Shown here piece by piece: positions 5,166 through 5,246 of a stretch of DNA of 5,246 nt. How positions within the stretch are numbered: position 1 is the first letter of the stretch; every line of letters starts with the position of its first letter. Made by a program: the position numbers and the translations under genes. The notes under the pieces are model-generated. The model worked only from the letters and a program-made list of their open reading frames with translations, made no database searches and was not told the origin of the DNA. This stretch comes from Actinomycetales bacterium (GTDB lineage Bacteria > Actinomycetota > Actinomycetes > Actinomycetales > Actinomycetaceae). The stretch covers positions 1 through 5,246 of the forward strand of contig JAAZBW010000325.1 in NCBI GenBank assembly GCA_012513625.1, written 5' to 3'.

Positions 5166-5246
5166 GAAGAGCTCCGCGGAGTTGACCGATGGCGGCGCCT
5201 CATGAGAGCCCGAGAACCGCGACGTTTGACGCGGCCCGTGGCTAGG

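Larger units (their letters stand above)
4914..5246. other. Right-end region without a convincing gene
   Basis: This stretch after the helicase gene is visibly less GC-rich than the genes. It contains a weak hairpin at the helicase stop (GGTTGA 4908-4913 with TCGACC 4920-4925, including one G-U pair), a phased GTTGGA repeat block, the 10-bp palindrome CTCCGCGGAG (5172-5181), and TTTGAC (5225-5230) near the window end, which resembles a -35 element for a gene beyond 5246. A minus-strand frame open from about 5155 to 4781 has a helix-like stretch (LLRAIQDVRKAGDIEGLR) but no ribosome binding site or recognised family; it could be a gene remnant. No tRNA or known riboswitch is apparent. Confidence 0.5.

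Noticed and set aside
5202..5246. Start of a + strand gene at ATG 5202 running off the window
   Set aside because: Only 15 codons are visible, with no ribosome binding site and no TAnnnT at leaderless spacing.

Overview
The window is GC-rich DNA from what looks like a high-GC Gram-positive bacterium (Actinomycetota, plausibly Micrococcales). I infer this from the GC-saturated third codon positions, the apparent leaderless promoters of the form TAnnnT, and protein families common in that phylum. No genus can be named from sequence alone.

Layout. Positions 1-287 hold no supportable gene, but contain an AT-richer patch (about 112-152) and a near-perfect long hairpin (core 200-247) just upstream of the first gene. 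Positions 288-1313 (+) encode a siderophore-interacting protein (FAD/NAD(P)H ferric-siderophore reductase) with an unusual N-terminal extension made of 12-residue Q/A/S/G repeats. A cluster of short repeats covers its stop codon and the gap to the convergent gene. Positions 1402-2481 (-) encode a DUF2804 family protein of unknown function. Upstream of it on the same strand, 2518-3033 (-) encodes an ASCH-domain protein. A 194-base divergent spacer with a two-copy 44-bp tandem repeat separates this from a NERD-nuclease/SF1 (UvrD-like) helicase gene on the + strand from 3228. An in-frame TGA at 4641-4643 splits that gene, and the same frame resumes immediately and carries helicase motifs V and VI to a second stop at 4913. 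Positions 4914-5246 hold no convincing gene, but carry four phased GTTGGA sites and a small perfect hairpin.

How the parts relate. The siderophore reductase would release iron from imported ferric siderophores in the cytoplasm, but no IdeR/DtxR-type box is visible in front of it. The DUF2804 and ASCH genes face the same way, yet each seems to have its own promoter, so they need not form an operon. All three of DUF2804, ASCH and helicase have TAnnnT placed 6-7 bases before the start codon and no clear Shine-Dalgarno sequence, which suggests leaderless transcripts. The reductase is the exception and has a GAGGA close to its ATG. The genes do not form an obvious single pathway. The observations most worth following up are the interrupted NERD helicase, the long hairpin before the reductase gene, and the phased repeat block at the right end.
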